A stretch of DNA of 64,000 nt from Oscillospiraceae bacterium. GTDB taxonomy: Bacteria > Bacillota > Clostridia > Oscillospirales > Oscillospiraceae. Location of the stretch: positions 124,001 through 188,000 of the forward strand of contig CADCKQ010000001.1 of assembly GCA_902802045.1 (NCBI GenBank), written 5' to 3'. The notes beneath the pieces are model-generated. The model was not told the origin of the DNA and did not search any database. It saw only the letters and a program-made list of their open reading frames with translations. The position numbers were made by a program, and so were the translations under genes. This document shows, in pieces, positions 51,551-59,855 of the stretch (the first letter of the stretch is position 1; each line of letters starts with the position of its first letter).

Positions 51551-53343
51551 TGAAAGACGGATTTATCAAAGTTGCCGCCGCTTCACCCGTCATAAGCCTT
51601 GCGGACACTGAAGCAAACGCATCTGTCATTTCCGAAACTATTGAAGAAGCATATGAAGCGGGCGTCAGAATAATAGTCTTTCCCGAGCTGACCGTTACCG
51701 GCTATACCTGCGGAGACTTTATTTCGCACAATGTGCTCCTCAGAGGCGCCAAAGAGGCTGTCGAAAAGATCGCGGTCTCCACTGCCGGGAAAAAGATTCT
51801 CTCTCTGGTCGGGTTTCCCCAGGCCTGCGGCAGCCGTATCTGCAGCAGTGCGGCGGCAATATACGACGGGGAGATAATAGGTATTGCAAACTGCGAAGAG
51901 GATATTCTCTTCGAGTGCTCGGATATTCCGGGACTTAAGGTCGGCGTGGAACTCGGCTCGGATTCCGATGAGATAGTCCCGCCGTCTTATGACCTAGCTG
52001 CAGAGGGCGCGACAGTCATCGCTAGAATGGCTTCCTTTCCTGCAAGCGTATACAGCACAAAGGAAGAGGAGGACAGGTTAAAGGCCGATTCGAAAAGGCT
52101 CAAATGCGGCATAGTTTCTGCAGCTCCGGGCTACGGCGAGTCCACGACCGACTTTGTATACACGGGTCTCTGCACCGTCGCGGAGAACGGCAAGATCCTC
52201 TCCGAATTTGAGGGCGAGGACGGCATGGCCATCTCCGAGCTCGATATAGACTACCTTATGAATATGAGACGCGCTGACGGAGGCTTCGATCTGCGCGAGA
52301 GCGAAAAGACTGTGCTCTGGAGCTGCCCGCTTGAGGAGACAAAACTCACAAGGAAATACAAAAAGTATCCGCAGCTCCCCGAGGATCCGGACAAGATGTA
52401 CAGATACTGCGAGAGGATGATAGAGCTCCAGGTGTCCGGGCTTGTGCGGCGTATGAAGTTCGCGCATCTGGACCACACGGTCGTCGGGATCTCCGGAGGA
52501 GTCGATTCCACACTTGCGGTGATCATCTCAGCGCTTGCGGTCTCCCAGATGGGGCTTCCCTCCGAAAACTGCATTGCAGTGACTATGCCCTGCTTCGGGA
52601 CCTCCTCACGCACCAAATCCAATGCTGTCGTAGTTGCAGAGCAACTCGGCGCAGATGTGAGAGTCATCGATATAAGCAACTCGGTCAACATGCATTTCGA
52701 CGATATAGGACATGCGAGAGACGACTACTCCGTTGCTTTTGAAAACGCCCAGGCGAGAGAACGTACCCAGGTGCTGATGGATCTGGCGAACAAATGCAAT
52801 GGTCTCGATGTCGGGACAGAGGATCTTAGCGAATATGTGGACGGCTGGTGCACATATAACGGAGACCACACCAGCATGTACGATGTCAACATAGGGATGA
52901 CCAAGACCCAGGTCAGAGCCGCGGTTACGCATATCGCAAAGCATACGGAAAACAAGGTCCTCGCGAAGGCGCTTTTCGATGTGCTCGACTGCCCCGTTAC
53001 TCCCGAGCTTCTGCCCATACGCGACGACATGATAGAGCAGAAGAGCGAAGACGCAGTCGGTTCGTACAATCTCCAAGACTTCTTCACCTGGTGTGTGCTC
53101 AGATGCGGCTTTACGCCGAACAAGACCATACGCCTTGCGAACATTGCATATAATGACGAGTTTACGCATGAAGAGCTCGTACGCTGGATGACTTCCTGGT
53201 GCAAACGCTATTTCACGCAGCAGTTCAAGCGCTCATGCCTTATGGACGGGCCTACGATAGACGGTTTCTCCGTCTCTCCCAGAGTGGGATTCCTTATCCC
53301 GTCGGATGCCCAGTCATCAGCTTTCACAGGAGACATTAAGTAA
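51550..53343 (+). CDS. nadE: NAD+ synthetase with degenerate glutaminase domain
   Basis: This 597-residue protein has an N-terminal nitrilase-fold domain (about 5-275) and a C-terminal ATP pyrophosphatase domain with SGGVDS (315-320). It makes NAD from nicotinic acid adenine dinucleotide. Glutamine-dependent NadE needs a Glu-Lys-Cys triad in the first domain. Glu46 (FPELTVTGY) is present. The segment that normally reads like EICED is here VELGSDSDE, placing Gly136 where the Cys belongs. The Lys-containing PKTYLPNYREFYE region is replaced by IANCEEDILFE. The synthetase domain looks intact, so it may use free ammonia. The gene starts in the glyQS stop (TGATG). Confidence 0.9.
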   Translation: MKDGFIKVAAASPVISLADTEANASVISETIEEAYEAGVRIIVFPELTVTGYTCGDFISHNVLLRGAKEAVEKIAVSTAGKKILSLVGFPQACGSRICSSAAAIYDGEIIGIANCEEDILFECSDIPGLKVGVELGSDSDEIVPPSYDLAAEGATVIARMASFPASVYSTKEEEDRLKADSKRLKCGIVSAAPGYGESTTDFVYTGLCTVAENGKILSEFEGEDGMAISELDIDYLMNMRRADGGFDLRESEKTVLWSCPLEETKLTRKYKKYPQLPEDPDKMYRYCERMIELQVSGLVRRMKFAHLDHTVVGISGGVDSTLAVIISALAVSQMGLPSENCIAVTMPCFGTSSRTKSNAVVVAEQLGADVRVIDISNSVNMHFDDIGHARDDYSVAFENAQARERTQVLMDLANKCNGLDVGTEDLSEYVDGWCTYNGDHTSMYDVNIGMTKTQVRAAVTHIAKHTENKVLAKALFDVLDCPVTPELLPIRDDMIEQKSEDAVGSYNLQDFFTWCVLRCGFTPNKTIRLANIAYNDEFTHEELVRWMTSWCKRYFTQQFKRSCLMDGPTIDGFSVSPRVGFLIPSDAQSSAFTGDIK

Positions 53344-53385
53344 TAAGGATCCGCGAAAGACAAGAGCGGAGCTTAAGGAGCATTT

Positions 53386-54006
53386 ATGAAACTTACATGG
53401 TACGGACATTCCTGCTTTAAATTCGAATCGGAAAACTGTTCCGCTGTTTTTGATCCGTTCAGACCCGGTAGCGTAAGCGGATATAAAGATCTGCCTGAGC
53501 TTTCCGCCTCTGCCGTCTTCTGCAGCCATACGCACGGTGACCATTTCTTTCCGGAAGCGGTTTCCCCGGACTACAGATTCTCGGATATGAAGGTAAAAAG
53601 GATCCCCTGCTTTCATGACGACTGTTCGGGGAAAAAACGCGGGCTGAATCTTATCACGGTTGTTGAGAGCGATAATATGAAGATCGCACATCTCGGGGAC
53701 CTTGGACACGTTCCCGATGAAGATATCCTTTCTGCCCTTAGAGGAACAGACATCCTCATGATCCCCGTCGGAGGCTTTTATACGATAGGCCCCAAAACTG
53801 CCTATGATCTCGTCAGAAAGATCTCCCCGAAGGTATGCGTCCCCATGCACTACAGGCAGGGAAAACTCGGATATGACGTAATCTCGGAGCTGCCGGACTT
53901 TCTGAATTTCTTCGGCAAAAATGAAGTCGTTTTTCTGAGCACAAACACCGTTACAGATCAGGACCTTGAAAAAGGCCTTGTCCTGGTTCCGAAGTACCCT
54001 GCGTAA
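53386..54006 (+). CDS. MBL-fold metal-dependent hydrolase
   Basis: This 206-residue protein has the metallo-beta-lactamase-fold metal ligands SHTHGDHFF (HxHxDH), Asp in HLGDLGH and the C-terminal His in PMHYRQG. It resembles the UPF0173/UlaG-like group, whose substrates are mostly unknown. It follows nadE by 42 bp with a GGAGC site and may be cotranscribed with it. Confidence 0.88.
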   Translation: MKLTWYGHSCFKFESENCSAVFDPFRPGSVSGYKDLPELSASAVFCSHTHGDHFFPEAVSPDYRFSDMKVKRIPCFHDDCSGKKRGLNLITVVESDNMKIAHLGDLGHVPDEDILSALRGTDILMIPVGGFYTIGPKTAYDLVRKISPKVCVPMHYRQGKLGYDVISELPDFLNFFGKNEVVFLSTNTVTDQDLEKGLVLVPKYPA

Positions 54007-54027
54007 ATTATTCGGAAATATATCAAA

Positions 54028-54059
54028 AAACTCCCTGAAGTATAAACTTCAGGGAGTTT
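54028..54059 (-). terminator. bidirectional terminator between the MBL gene and the tRNA unit
   Basis: AAACTCCCTGAAG and CTTCAGGGAGTTT form a perfect 13-bp stem. The minus-strand side is followed by TTTTTTG, so it chiefly ends the tRNA transcript. Confidence 0.85.
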
Positions 54060-54060
54060 C

Positions 54061-54135
54061 TGGTGACCCGGACGAGAATCGAACTCGTGTTACCGCCGTG
54101 AAAGGGCGGTGTCTTAGCCGCTTGACCACCGGGCC
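54061..54135 (-). tRNA. tRNA-Glu (UUC)
   Basis: The 75-nt cloverleaf has acceptor GGCCCGG/CCGGGTC, anticodon stem CCGCC/GGCGG around CTTTCAC giving UUC, a TTCGATT T-loop and an encoded CCA. Confidence 0.95.
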
Positions 54136-54169
54136 GCATAAAGTGCAGACTTTCATCTGCACTTATTAC

Positions 54170-54246
54170 TGGTAGCGGCACCTGGATTTGAACCGGGGAC
54201 ACTGCGGGTATGAACCGCATGCTCTAGCCAGCTGAGCTATGCCGCC
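54170..54246 (-). tRNA. tRNA-Met, elongator type (CAU)
   Basis: The 77-nt cloverleaf has acceptor GGCGGCA, anticodon loop TTCATAC in a TGCGG/CCGCA stem giving CAU, T-loop TTCAAAT and an encoded CCA. It is upstream of tRNA-Glu, with a short hairpin (AGTGCAGA/TCTGCACT, 54142-54163) between them that may guide processing. Confidence 0.95.
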
Positions 54247-54259
54247 AAACGTAGTAGTG

Positions 54260-54288
54260 ATTTTAGCAAAAGAGGCACTGCTTGTCAA
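54260..54288 (-). promoter_or_regulatory. consensus promoter of the tRNA-Met/tRNA-Glu unit
   Basis: TTGACA (54283-54288) and TAAAAT (54260-54265) are 17 bp apart and end 13 bp before tRNA-Met. Confidence 0.85.
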
Positions 54289-54305
54289 TAAGATTTTGCC
54301 GAAAA

Positions 54306-55082
54306 TTACTCTTTTTTCCTGTTTTTCTCGTACAGTACCCAGAGCCCTTTTAACAGCAGCTCTCCGTCCACCGAGATATCTTTTCTTTTGCAGTACGGGA
54401 TAATGGACGAGGCAAGACCGCCCGTAGCGACGACACTGCATTTCTCGCCGAGTTCTTCTTCCATCTTCTCTATCATGCCGTCTATAAGGAAGGCAGTTCC
54501 GTAGACGCTTCCGCTGCGCATGCTGTCCACCGTATTTGTGGCGATACATTTTGAGGGTGCGGAGAGCGAGATGGCCGGGAGAAGGCTGGTCCCTCCGGCA
54601 AGCGCATGAAGCCCCAGGTTTACGCCGGGCACTATAGCACCGCCGAGATACTCGTTTTTTCCGTTGATGACCACTATAGTCGTGGCAGTTCCCATGTCGA
54701 GAACGATAACGGGCGTGCCGTAGTACTTCATCGCTCCGACGCTTCCGGCGACGATATCGCCCGCAAGCGTTCCGGGATCGTCGATCCTGACGTTCACGCC
54801 AGTCTTTATTCCCGCTCCGACAGTCATACAATCGGTCCCGGTCACAGCCTTTACTGCCCTCTTTATGGAGGAGACGGTCTCAGGTACGACTGAGGAGAGG
54901 ATCGAGCCTTCGATATTTTTCTCATCGATGCCCCTGTACTGCATGACATCCTTGAGCTTGATCGCAAACTCCGTATCGGTCATGTTCTTTTCCGTGCGGA
55001 GCCTGTCTGTGGAGAGGATGCTCCCGTTTTCGATACATCCGAGAACTATGTGGGTATTTCCTACATCTATCGCAAGGATCAT
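54306..55082 (-). CDS. coaX: type III pantothenate kinase
   Basis: This 258-residue enzyme phosphorylates pantothenate as the first step of CoA synthesis. It has the ASKHA phosphate-binding loop DVGNTHIVLG (6-15), the conserved DPGTLAGDIV, MGTATTIVVINGKNEYLGGAI and the GGTSLLPAI segment. CoaX is the feedback-insensitive, monovalent-cation-dependent form. It starts 4 bp after the ECF S-component gene on the same strand, which fits uptake and phosphorylation of pantothenate. Confidence 0.95.
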   Translation of the reverse strand: MILAIDVGNTHIVLGCIENGSILSTDRLRTEKNMTDTEFAIKLKDVMQYRGIDEKNIEGSILSSVVPETVSSIKRAVKAVTGTDCMTVGAGIKTGVNVRIDDPGTLAGDIVAGSVGAMKYYGTPVIVLDMGTATTIVVINGKNEYLGGAIVPGVNLGLHALAGGTSLLPAISLSAPSKCIATNTVDSMRSGSVYGTAFLIDGMIEKMEEELGEKCSVVATGGLASSIIPYCKRKDISVDGELLLKGLWVLYEKNRKKE

Positions 55083-55086
55083 TATA

Positions 55087-55689
55087 TCAGGTCCAGGCCT
55101 TTCTGCCGAATTTTACAAGACGTACGATCGTCGGGCTGAGAATGATGTTTACTGCAAGTTCTACCAGGAAGTTGGCTCCGACAAGCCCCAGAATCATGTA
55201 GCTGCCGACATTTGCTCCAAAGCCCGCGCCTTCAGCCCACTGCCTGATGGTATCAAAGAAGAAGAGCCTGCAGCCGATAAGGAAAACACCGGTATTGACC
55301 ACGGGGCATACCACTGCTGCACATACCGCAGCAAGCAGTTCGTTTTTCTTTTGAAGAGCTCTGTATACAATGCCGGAAACGAGACCTGCCAAAGCTCCCT
55401 TGAGCAGAACGGTTACAACTGTTCCGATCGGATTGATCGTCAAAAACGCGGCGGCGTCGCCTGAAACGAGCACCGCAATCCCGAATGCAAATCCGAGCCA
55501 GAGGCCGGAATAAGCGCCGTAGAGGGCCGCTCCTACGACTATAGGGACCAAAACCAAAGAAATCGAAAAAGGTCCGAAACGCACAAAAGACCCCAGTACC
55601 TGGAGAACAAAGACTATTGCCGTGAGTAAAGCTGTTCCGACCAGATTTCTGAGCCCTTTGGATGAACCGCGACTGGATGTGTCTGCCAT
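55087..55689 (-). CDS. ECF transporter S-component, probably pantothenate (PanT-like)
   Basis: This 200-residue protein has six hydrophobic helices and the Ala/Gly-rich helix 1 (TALLTAIVFVLQVLG), which in S-components contacts the shared T-unit. It would capture a vitamin and hand it to an energy-coupling module encoded elsewhere. Adjacent coaX suggests pantothenate, but the assignment rests on context. The promoter at 55738-55766 and a GGAGGAAT site precede the ATG. Confidence 0.78.
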   Translation of the reverse strand: MADTSSRGSSKGLRNLVGTALLTAIVFVLQVLGSFVRFGPFSISLVLVPIVVGAALYGAYSGLWLGFAFGIAVLVSGDAAAFLTINPIGTVVTVLLKGALAGLVSGIVYRALQKKNELLAAVCAAVVCPVVNTGVFLIGCRLFFFDTIRQWAEGAGFGANVGSYMILGLVGANFLVELAVNIILSPTIVRLVKFGRKAWT

Positions 55690-55737
55690 ATTAAATTCCT
55701 CCTGCTGTCGCTCCTTAAGCGGATGCGGCGCAAGTGG

Positions 55738-55766
55738 AATGTAACACCTTTTCAGTATTGTGTCAA
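55738..55766 (-). promoter_or_regulatory. promoter of the ECF S-component/coaX operon
   Basis: TTGACA (55761-55766) and TACATT (55738-55743) are 17 bp apart on the minus strand. Confidence 0.8.
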
Positions 55767-55770
55767 CAGT

Positions 55771-56628
55771 TTAATTGTAAATAATTCTTGTCTCTCCGGC
55801 GGCATAATTCTCTGCCTCGAAATCTCCGTAAATCGCGCCGTTCTCACTGTAGAGCGATATCTTTTTGTCGGCTTTACCGCAGGCAAAAGACCAGGAGCCC
55901 GAAACAAGCCTGATATCATTTTCAGCAAATACACAGCATGAGGTGCCGAGTGTTGTTTCAGTGCATTTTCCGCAGGACAGATTCAGATCCGAGCCGTCCG
56001 ATACGAATGATCTGCAGACTATACAATACGGATAAGCGGCACCCCCGCTGCCTGCAGATATCCTGCTTTCGGAAACCGCAAGATCCCCGTCGCAGTATAT
56101 ACAGTAGCTTCCTCGGGCAGCGCTTACTGATGAAAGCGAAAGACTGCAGTTTTTGATCTCAAGATCTCCGGCACAGGCAATACCCCCGACGAGTTCACAT
56201 GTGCCTAGTGTGTTTATCTCAAGCTTTCCACCGACTATCGACAGGCTTTTCTCCGCATCCAGGGCATACGCGCTGCTGCTGTCCGTATCCGTTTCCAGTG
56301 AGATGCTGTTTTCGGTCCCGGGACTCAGAACAAGGGAGACATCATCCTTGAAATATATCCCGCAATTGCCCCTTATAACCAGATCCAGCCCGCTTAAAGT
56401 CAGTTCTTTTCCGTTTCCCGAATAATACTCTGATTCGAAAACCGCTCCGTCCGGACGACCCTTGTGCAGAAAACCGTCTTCCGTGCTGTAGAAAAGCGCC
56501 GCGTCAGCGATCTGTGACCGGCTCTGCTCTATATCCCCGCCGGTAATCTTTATCTCTGTTGTTTTCCCGCATGCGCACAGGGAAATGATTATCGCGCAAA
56601 AAATTGCGAAAACGGCTGCTTTTTTCAT
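55771..56628 (-). CDS. lipoprotein with repetitive beta-helix-like domain
   Basis: This 285-residue protein starts KKAAVFAIFCAIIISLCACG, a lipoprotein signal with LCAC as lipobox, so it should be anchored to the outer face of the membrane. The rest is built of short repeating strands with Ser, Gly and Cys turns (for example LSIVGGKLEINTLG, LEIKNCSLSLSSV, LAVSESRISAGSG), like a right-handed beta-helix. It resembles carbohydrate-binding domain proteins of Clostridia, but I cannot name the family with certainty. Its start overlaps the stop of the enolase-like gene by 4 bp. Confidence 0.68.
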   Translation of the reverse strand: MKKAAVFAIFCAIIISLCACGKTTEIKITGGDIEQSRSQIADAALFYSTEDGFLHKGRPDGAVFESEYYSGNGKELTLSGLDLVIRGNCGIYFKDDVSLVLSPGTENSISLETDTDSSSAYALDAEKSLSIVGGKLEINTLGTCELVGGIACAGDLEIKNCSLSLSSVSAARGSYCIYCDGDLAVSESRISAGSGGAAYPYCIVCRSFVSDGSDLNLSCGKCTETTLGTSCCVFAENDIRLVSGSWSFACGKADKKISLYSENGAIYGDFEAENYAAGETRIIYN

Positions 56629-57434
56629 TTCAGCTTCGATCCTGCGTAGACAGCCGCGTCAAACAGCTCTTCCGAGATTCTTGAAAGCTGGTTGTACTTG
56701 ACCAGGGCGGGGCCTTTCATTTCCCCCGCATAATAAAACGGAGCGTTAATTGCAACCGAGAGATCTGCCGTAAAGGTTTCATCCGTACAGTCTTTTGAGG
56801 CATCTATTGCTGCTGCGCATCCGCTTCTGAGCGCAACCGAAACAGCATCCAGGATTCCGGTAAGTGTCGGATAATCGGAAGGTACAATGAAAGCTGTCTC
56901 CTCCTTTTCCTCATCTGAAACTGAAGCGAAGGCTTCATTTCTGTCATCATAATCAAGACAGAGCTCCATTGCCTCATTCCAGTCATCTGCCTCTGCGGGT
57001 ACAACAGCTCCGCTTTCACACAGCACAACAGGAACCGGAAGGGTTTTTGCGTTTACCCCTCCTATATAATTGTAAAGGCCCACTCCGCTGGCCTCCGCAG
57101 CAGCTTTTGCAACTGCAAGGGACGCGCCGAGAACCGCACCTGTTCCGAGTCTCGAGCAGTCTTTGGTTCCGTCTATCTCCAGCAGCATATTATCTATTGC
57201 AGTCTGATCGAGAGCATTGAGCCCCAGAAGGGCCTCCTGTATTTCCGTATTTATGTTTTCGACAGCAAGACCGACTTTTTTCCCACCCGTGCTCTCTTCA
57301 AAGAGTGCTGCAGGCACTGCTGCTCTTCCGACTGTTCCGTCATCCAGAGTTATTTCCGCTTCGAGAGCAGGGGCTCCGTTAAGGTCTGCTGTCTTCCTTG
57401 CCAGGACGTCAACGATTTCAAAATACTGTTTCAT
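56625..57434 (-). CDS. shortened enolase-like protein, catalytic residues lost
   Basis: This 269-residue protein resembles enolase (usually about 430 residues) at both ends. Residues 1-135 match the N-terminal domain (EAEITLDDGTVGRAAVP, DQTAIDNMLLEIDGTKD, LGTGAVLGASLAVAKAAA, YNYIGGVNAKTLPVPV). The end VKYNQLSRISEELFDAAVYAG matches the enolase C-terminus. The barrel between is cut from about 290 to about 130 residues. The SGASTG loop, the GGxHADN segment, the magnesium-binding acidic residues and the SHRSGET loop are missing. It cannot work as enolase. I chose the ATG at 57434 after GGAGGCAGATCC. It is coupled to the lipoprotein gene. Confidence 0.82.
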   Translation of the reverse strand: MKQYFEIVDVLARKTADLNGAPALEAEITLDDGTVGRAAVPAALFEESTGGKKVGLAVENINTEIQEALLGLNALDQTAIDNMLLEIDGTKDCSRLGTGAVLGASLAVAKAAAEASGVGLYNYIGGVNAKTLPVPVVLCESGAVVPAEADDWNEAMELCLDYDDRNEAFASVSDEEKEETAFIVPSDYPTLTGILDAVSVALRSGCAAAIDASKDCTDETFTADLSVAINAPFYYAGEMKGPALVKYNQLSRISEELFDAAVYAGSKLK

Positions 57435-57469
57435 GGATCTGCCTCCGTCCGAACTTTTTGTCATTATGA

Positions 57470-57498
57470 AGTATAAAATCGCCATTGTCATGTGTCAA
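57470..57498 (-). promoter_or_regulatory. consensus promoter of the enolase-like operon
   Basis: TTGACA (57493-57498) and TATACT (57470-57475) are 17 bp apart, and the predicted leader is about 29 nt. The strength of the promoter argues that the gene is expressed. Confidence 0.8.
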
Positions 57499-57613
57499 GC
57501 GCAGATGCCCTGTTTTTTTGTATATATTGTATAAATTGCATAATAATGCTCCTTTTTCTTTAGTGTCATTTAACGATTTTATTCACATTGTACAAATTGG
57601 TGTGTTTTGCGTG

Positions 57614-57642
57614 TTGAAAAAAGGGCCTCTTTAGGGTAAAAT
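57614..57642 (+). promoter_or_regulatory. promoter of hppA
   Basis: TTGAAA (57614-57619) and TAAAAT (57637-57642) are 17 bp apart, and the ATG follows about 34 bp downstream. Confidence 0.75.
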
Positions 57643-57675
57643 AACCAAGTCAAAATAATATAGCAAAGGAAGTTG

Positions 57676-59676
57676 ATGATTATGCAGGTAATGATCTGGT
57701 CAGCCCCGGTTTTGGCAGCATGTGCGCTGCTTTTCGCTTTTTACAAAGCTTCTTACGTAAAAAAAGCGGCACCGGGCAATGAGAGGATGCAGGAAATAGC
57801 GGCTGCCATAGCTGAAGGCGCCAATGCCTTTCTCGTATCCGAATACAAGATCCTTGCTATCTTTGTTGCTGCTCTATTTATTCTTATAGGTCTTTTCATC
57901 GGTTGGGAAACTGCCGTATGTTTTCTTGCCGGCGCGCTGTTCTCAATCCTTGCAGGCTTCTTCGGCATGAGAACTGCCACCAAAGCCAATGTCCGTACTG
58001 CCAACGCCGCAATGACCGGCGGCATGAACAAGGCTCTGAGTGTTGCCTTTGCAGGCGGTTCAGTCATGGGTATGTGTGTTGTCGGTCTCGGTCTTCTCGG
58101 CGTTTCGCTGATTTACATTCTGACACACAATTACAACATTCTCTTCGGTTTCTCGCTCGGAGCTTCCAGTATCGCTCTCTTTGCCCGTGTGGGCGGCGGT
58201 ATCTATACAAAAGCCGCTGACGTCGGTGCCGACCTGGTCGGAAAAGTTGAAGCGGGAATCCCTGAAGACGACCCCAGAAACCCCGCAGTCATAGCGGACA
58301 ACGTCGGCGACAATGTGGGCGACGTGGCGGGCATGGGCGCGGACCTTTTCGAATCCTATGTCGGCGCCATCGTTTCGGCTGTAACTCTGGGTGCGGCAGA
58401 AGCCAGAGGTCTGTTTGACGGGGCAGGAATAGCATATCCCATGGTCATTTCCGCTCTCGGAATTCTTGCGTCCATCATAGCAACATTCTTTGTCAGAGGA
58501 AAAGACAATTCGAACCCGCACAAAGCTCTCAAAGCCGGCTCTTATGTCTCTTCTGCAATTGTGGCTGTCATAGCTTTAGTTTTCAGCTTCACATTCTTCG
58601 GCCAGATAATCTATGCACTTGCAATCATTGCCGGTATCCTCGTCGGTCTCGTTATAGGATACATGACTGAGGTCTATACATCCGAGGATTACAAGTCGGT
58701 CAGAAGGATCGCCGATCAGTCCGAGACAGGCAGTGCCACTACAATAATCTCCGGTATAGCGGTCGGCATGAGAAGTACTACCATTCCCATTCTCCTGATA
58801 TGCGTCGGTATCTTCATATCCTATCTCGCGACCGGAGATCTGTACGGAATCGCATTGGCAGCAGTCGGAATGCTCTCCACGACCGGAATCACTGTTGCCG
58901 TCGACGCCTACGGACCTGTTGCGGATAACGCAGGCGGAATCGCAGAAATGTCGGATCTCGATGAAAGCGTCAGAGAGATAACGGACAAGCTCGACGCAGT
59001 AGGAAATACCACTGCGGCAATGGGCAAGGGCTTCGCGATCGGTTCCGCTGCTCTGACAGCGCTGGCGCTGTTTGTATCCTATGCAAACGAAGTAAAGCTC
59101 AATTCAATCAATATCCTGACTCCGAATGTTGTCATAGGTCTTCTTATCGGAGGTATGCTTCCTTTCGCCTTCTCCGCGATGACGATGGATTCCGTCTCCA
59201 AGGCTGCTTATAAGATGATTGAGGAAGTCAGAAGACAGTTCCACGAGATCCCCGGTATTCTTGACGGAAAGGCAAAGCCGGATTACGGCACCTGTGTCAG
59301 CATCTCCACCAAGGCAGCTCTCCACGAAATGGTCCTTCCCGGAGTCATGGCTGTCGTAGCTCCTCTGCTTGTAGGCCTGCTTCTCGGCCCAGAAGCTCTC
59401 GGCGGACTTCTCGCAGGTTCGCTGGTGACCGGTGTTCTGCTTGCGATATTCATGTCCAACTCCGGCGGAGCATGGGATAACGCGAAGAAGTTCATTGAAG
59501 AAGGCCACCACGGCGGAAAGGGCTCCAGTGCCCACAAGGCTGCTGTCGTCGGTGATACGGTCGGCGACCCGTTCAAGGACACCTCAGGCCCGAGCCTGAA
59601 CATCCTCATAAAGCTCATGACCGTCGTTTCCTTGGTCTTTGCCCCGATCTTTATTAAGTTCGGCGGCCTACTGTAA
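57676..59676 (+). CDS. hppA: K+-dependent membrane-bound ion-pumping pyrophosphatase
   Basis: This 666-residue protein has about sixteen transmembrane helices and uses hydrolysis of pyrophosphate to pump H+ or Na+ out of the cell. The active site is visible in [22 protein letters not shown], the following [21 protein letters not shown], and the C-terminal [19 protein letters not shown]. The segment [11 protein letters not shown] has Ala where K+-independent enzymes have Lys, which marks the K+-dependent class. H+ versus Na+ pumping cannot be settled by eye. Two adjacent ATG codons and a TTG are possible starts. I use the ATG at 57676 after AAAGGAAG. Confidence 0.95.
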   Translation: MIMQVMIWSAPVLAACALLFAFYKASYVKKAAPGNERMQEIAAAIAEGANAFLVSEYKILAIFVAALFILIGLFIGWETAVCFLAGALFSILAGFFGMRTATKANVRTANAAMTGGMNKALSVAFAGGSVMGMCVVGLGLLGVSLIYILTHNYNILFGFSLGASSIALFARVGGGIYTKAADVGADLVGKVEAGIPEDDPRNPAVIADNVGDNVGDVAGMGADLFESYVGAIVSAVTLGAAEARGLFDGAGIAYPMVISALGILASIIATFFVRGKDNSNPHKALKAGSYVSSAIVAVIALVFSFTFFGQIIYALAIIAGILVGLVIGYMTEVYTSEDYKSVRRIADQSETGSATTIISGIAVGMRSTTIPILLICVGIFISYLATGDLYGIALAAVGMLSTTGITVAVDAYGPVADNAGGIAEMSDLDESVREITDKLDAVGNTTAAMGKGFAIGSAALTALALFVSYANEVKLNSINILTPNVVIGLLIGGMLPFAFSAMTMDSVSKAAYKMIEEVRRQFHEIPGILDGKAKPDYGTCVSISTKAALHEMVLPGVMAVVAPLLVGLLLGPEALGGLLAGSLVTGVLLAIFMSNSGGAWDNAKKFIEEGHHGGKGSSAHKAAVVGDTVGDPFKDTSGPSLNILIKLMTVVSLVFAPIFIKFGGLL

Positions 59677-59697
59677 TTCTCTTATATCAGATTAATC

Positions 59698-59737
59698 ACC
59701 GGCAGATTCCGGATCGCTCCGGAGTCTGCCGGTTTTT
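59698..59737 (+). terminator. terminator of hppA
   Basis: ACCGGCAGA and TCTGCCGGT with an inner TCCGG/TCCGGA stem are followed by TTTTTATG. Confidence 0.88.
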
Positions 59738-59855
59738 ATGAAGCTTTTGCCTGAAAAAGTATTTGAATTGTATCAGAGTTAAAACCAAATAAGCTTGTTT
59801 TCTTATCGGACTTAAAGTATAATGTCCAAAGTTTCAGTATTGAGGTTCAAATCAA

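Noticed and set aside
54061..54246. tRNA genes as integration sites of a mobile element
   Set aside because: No integrase gene, duplicated tRNA 3' end or foreign segment was seen beside any of the five tRNAs.
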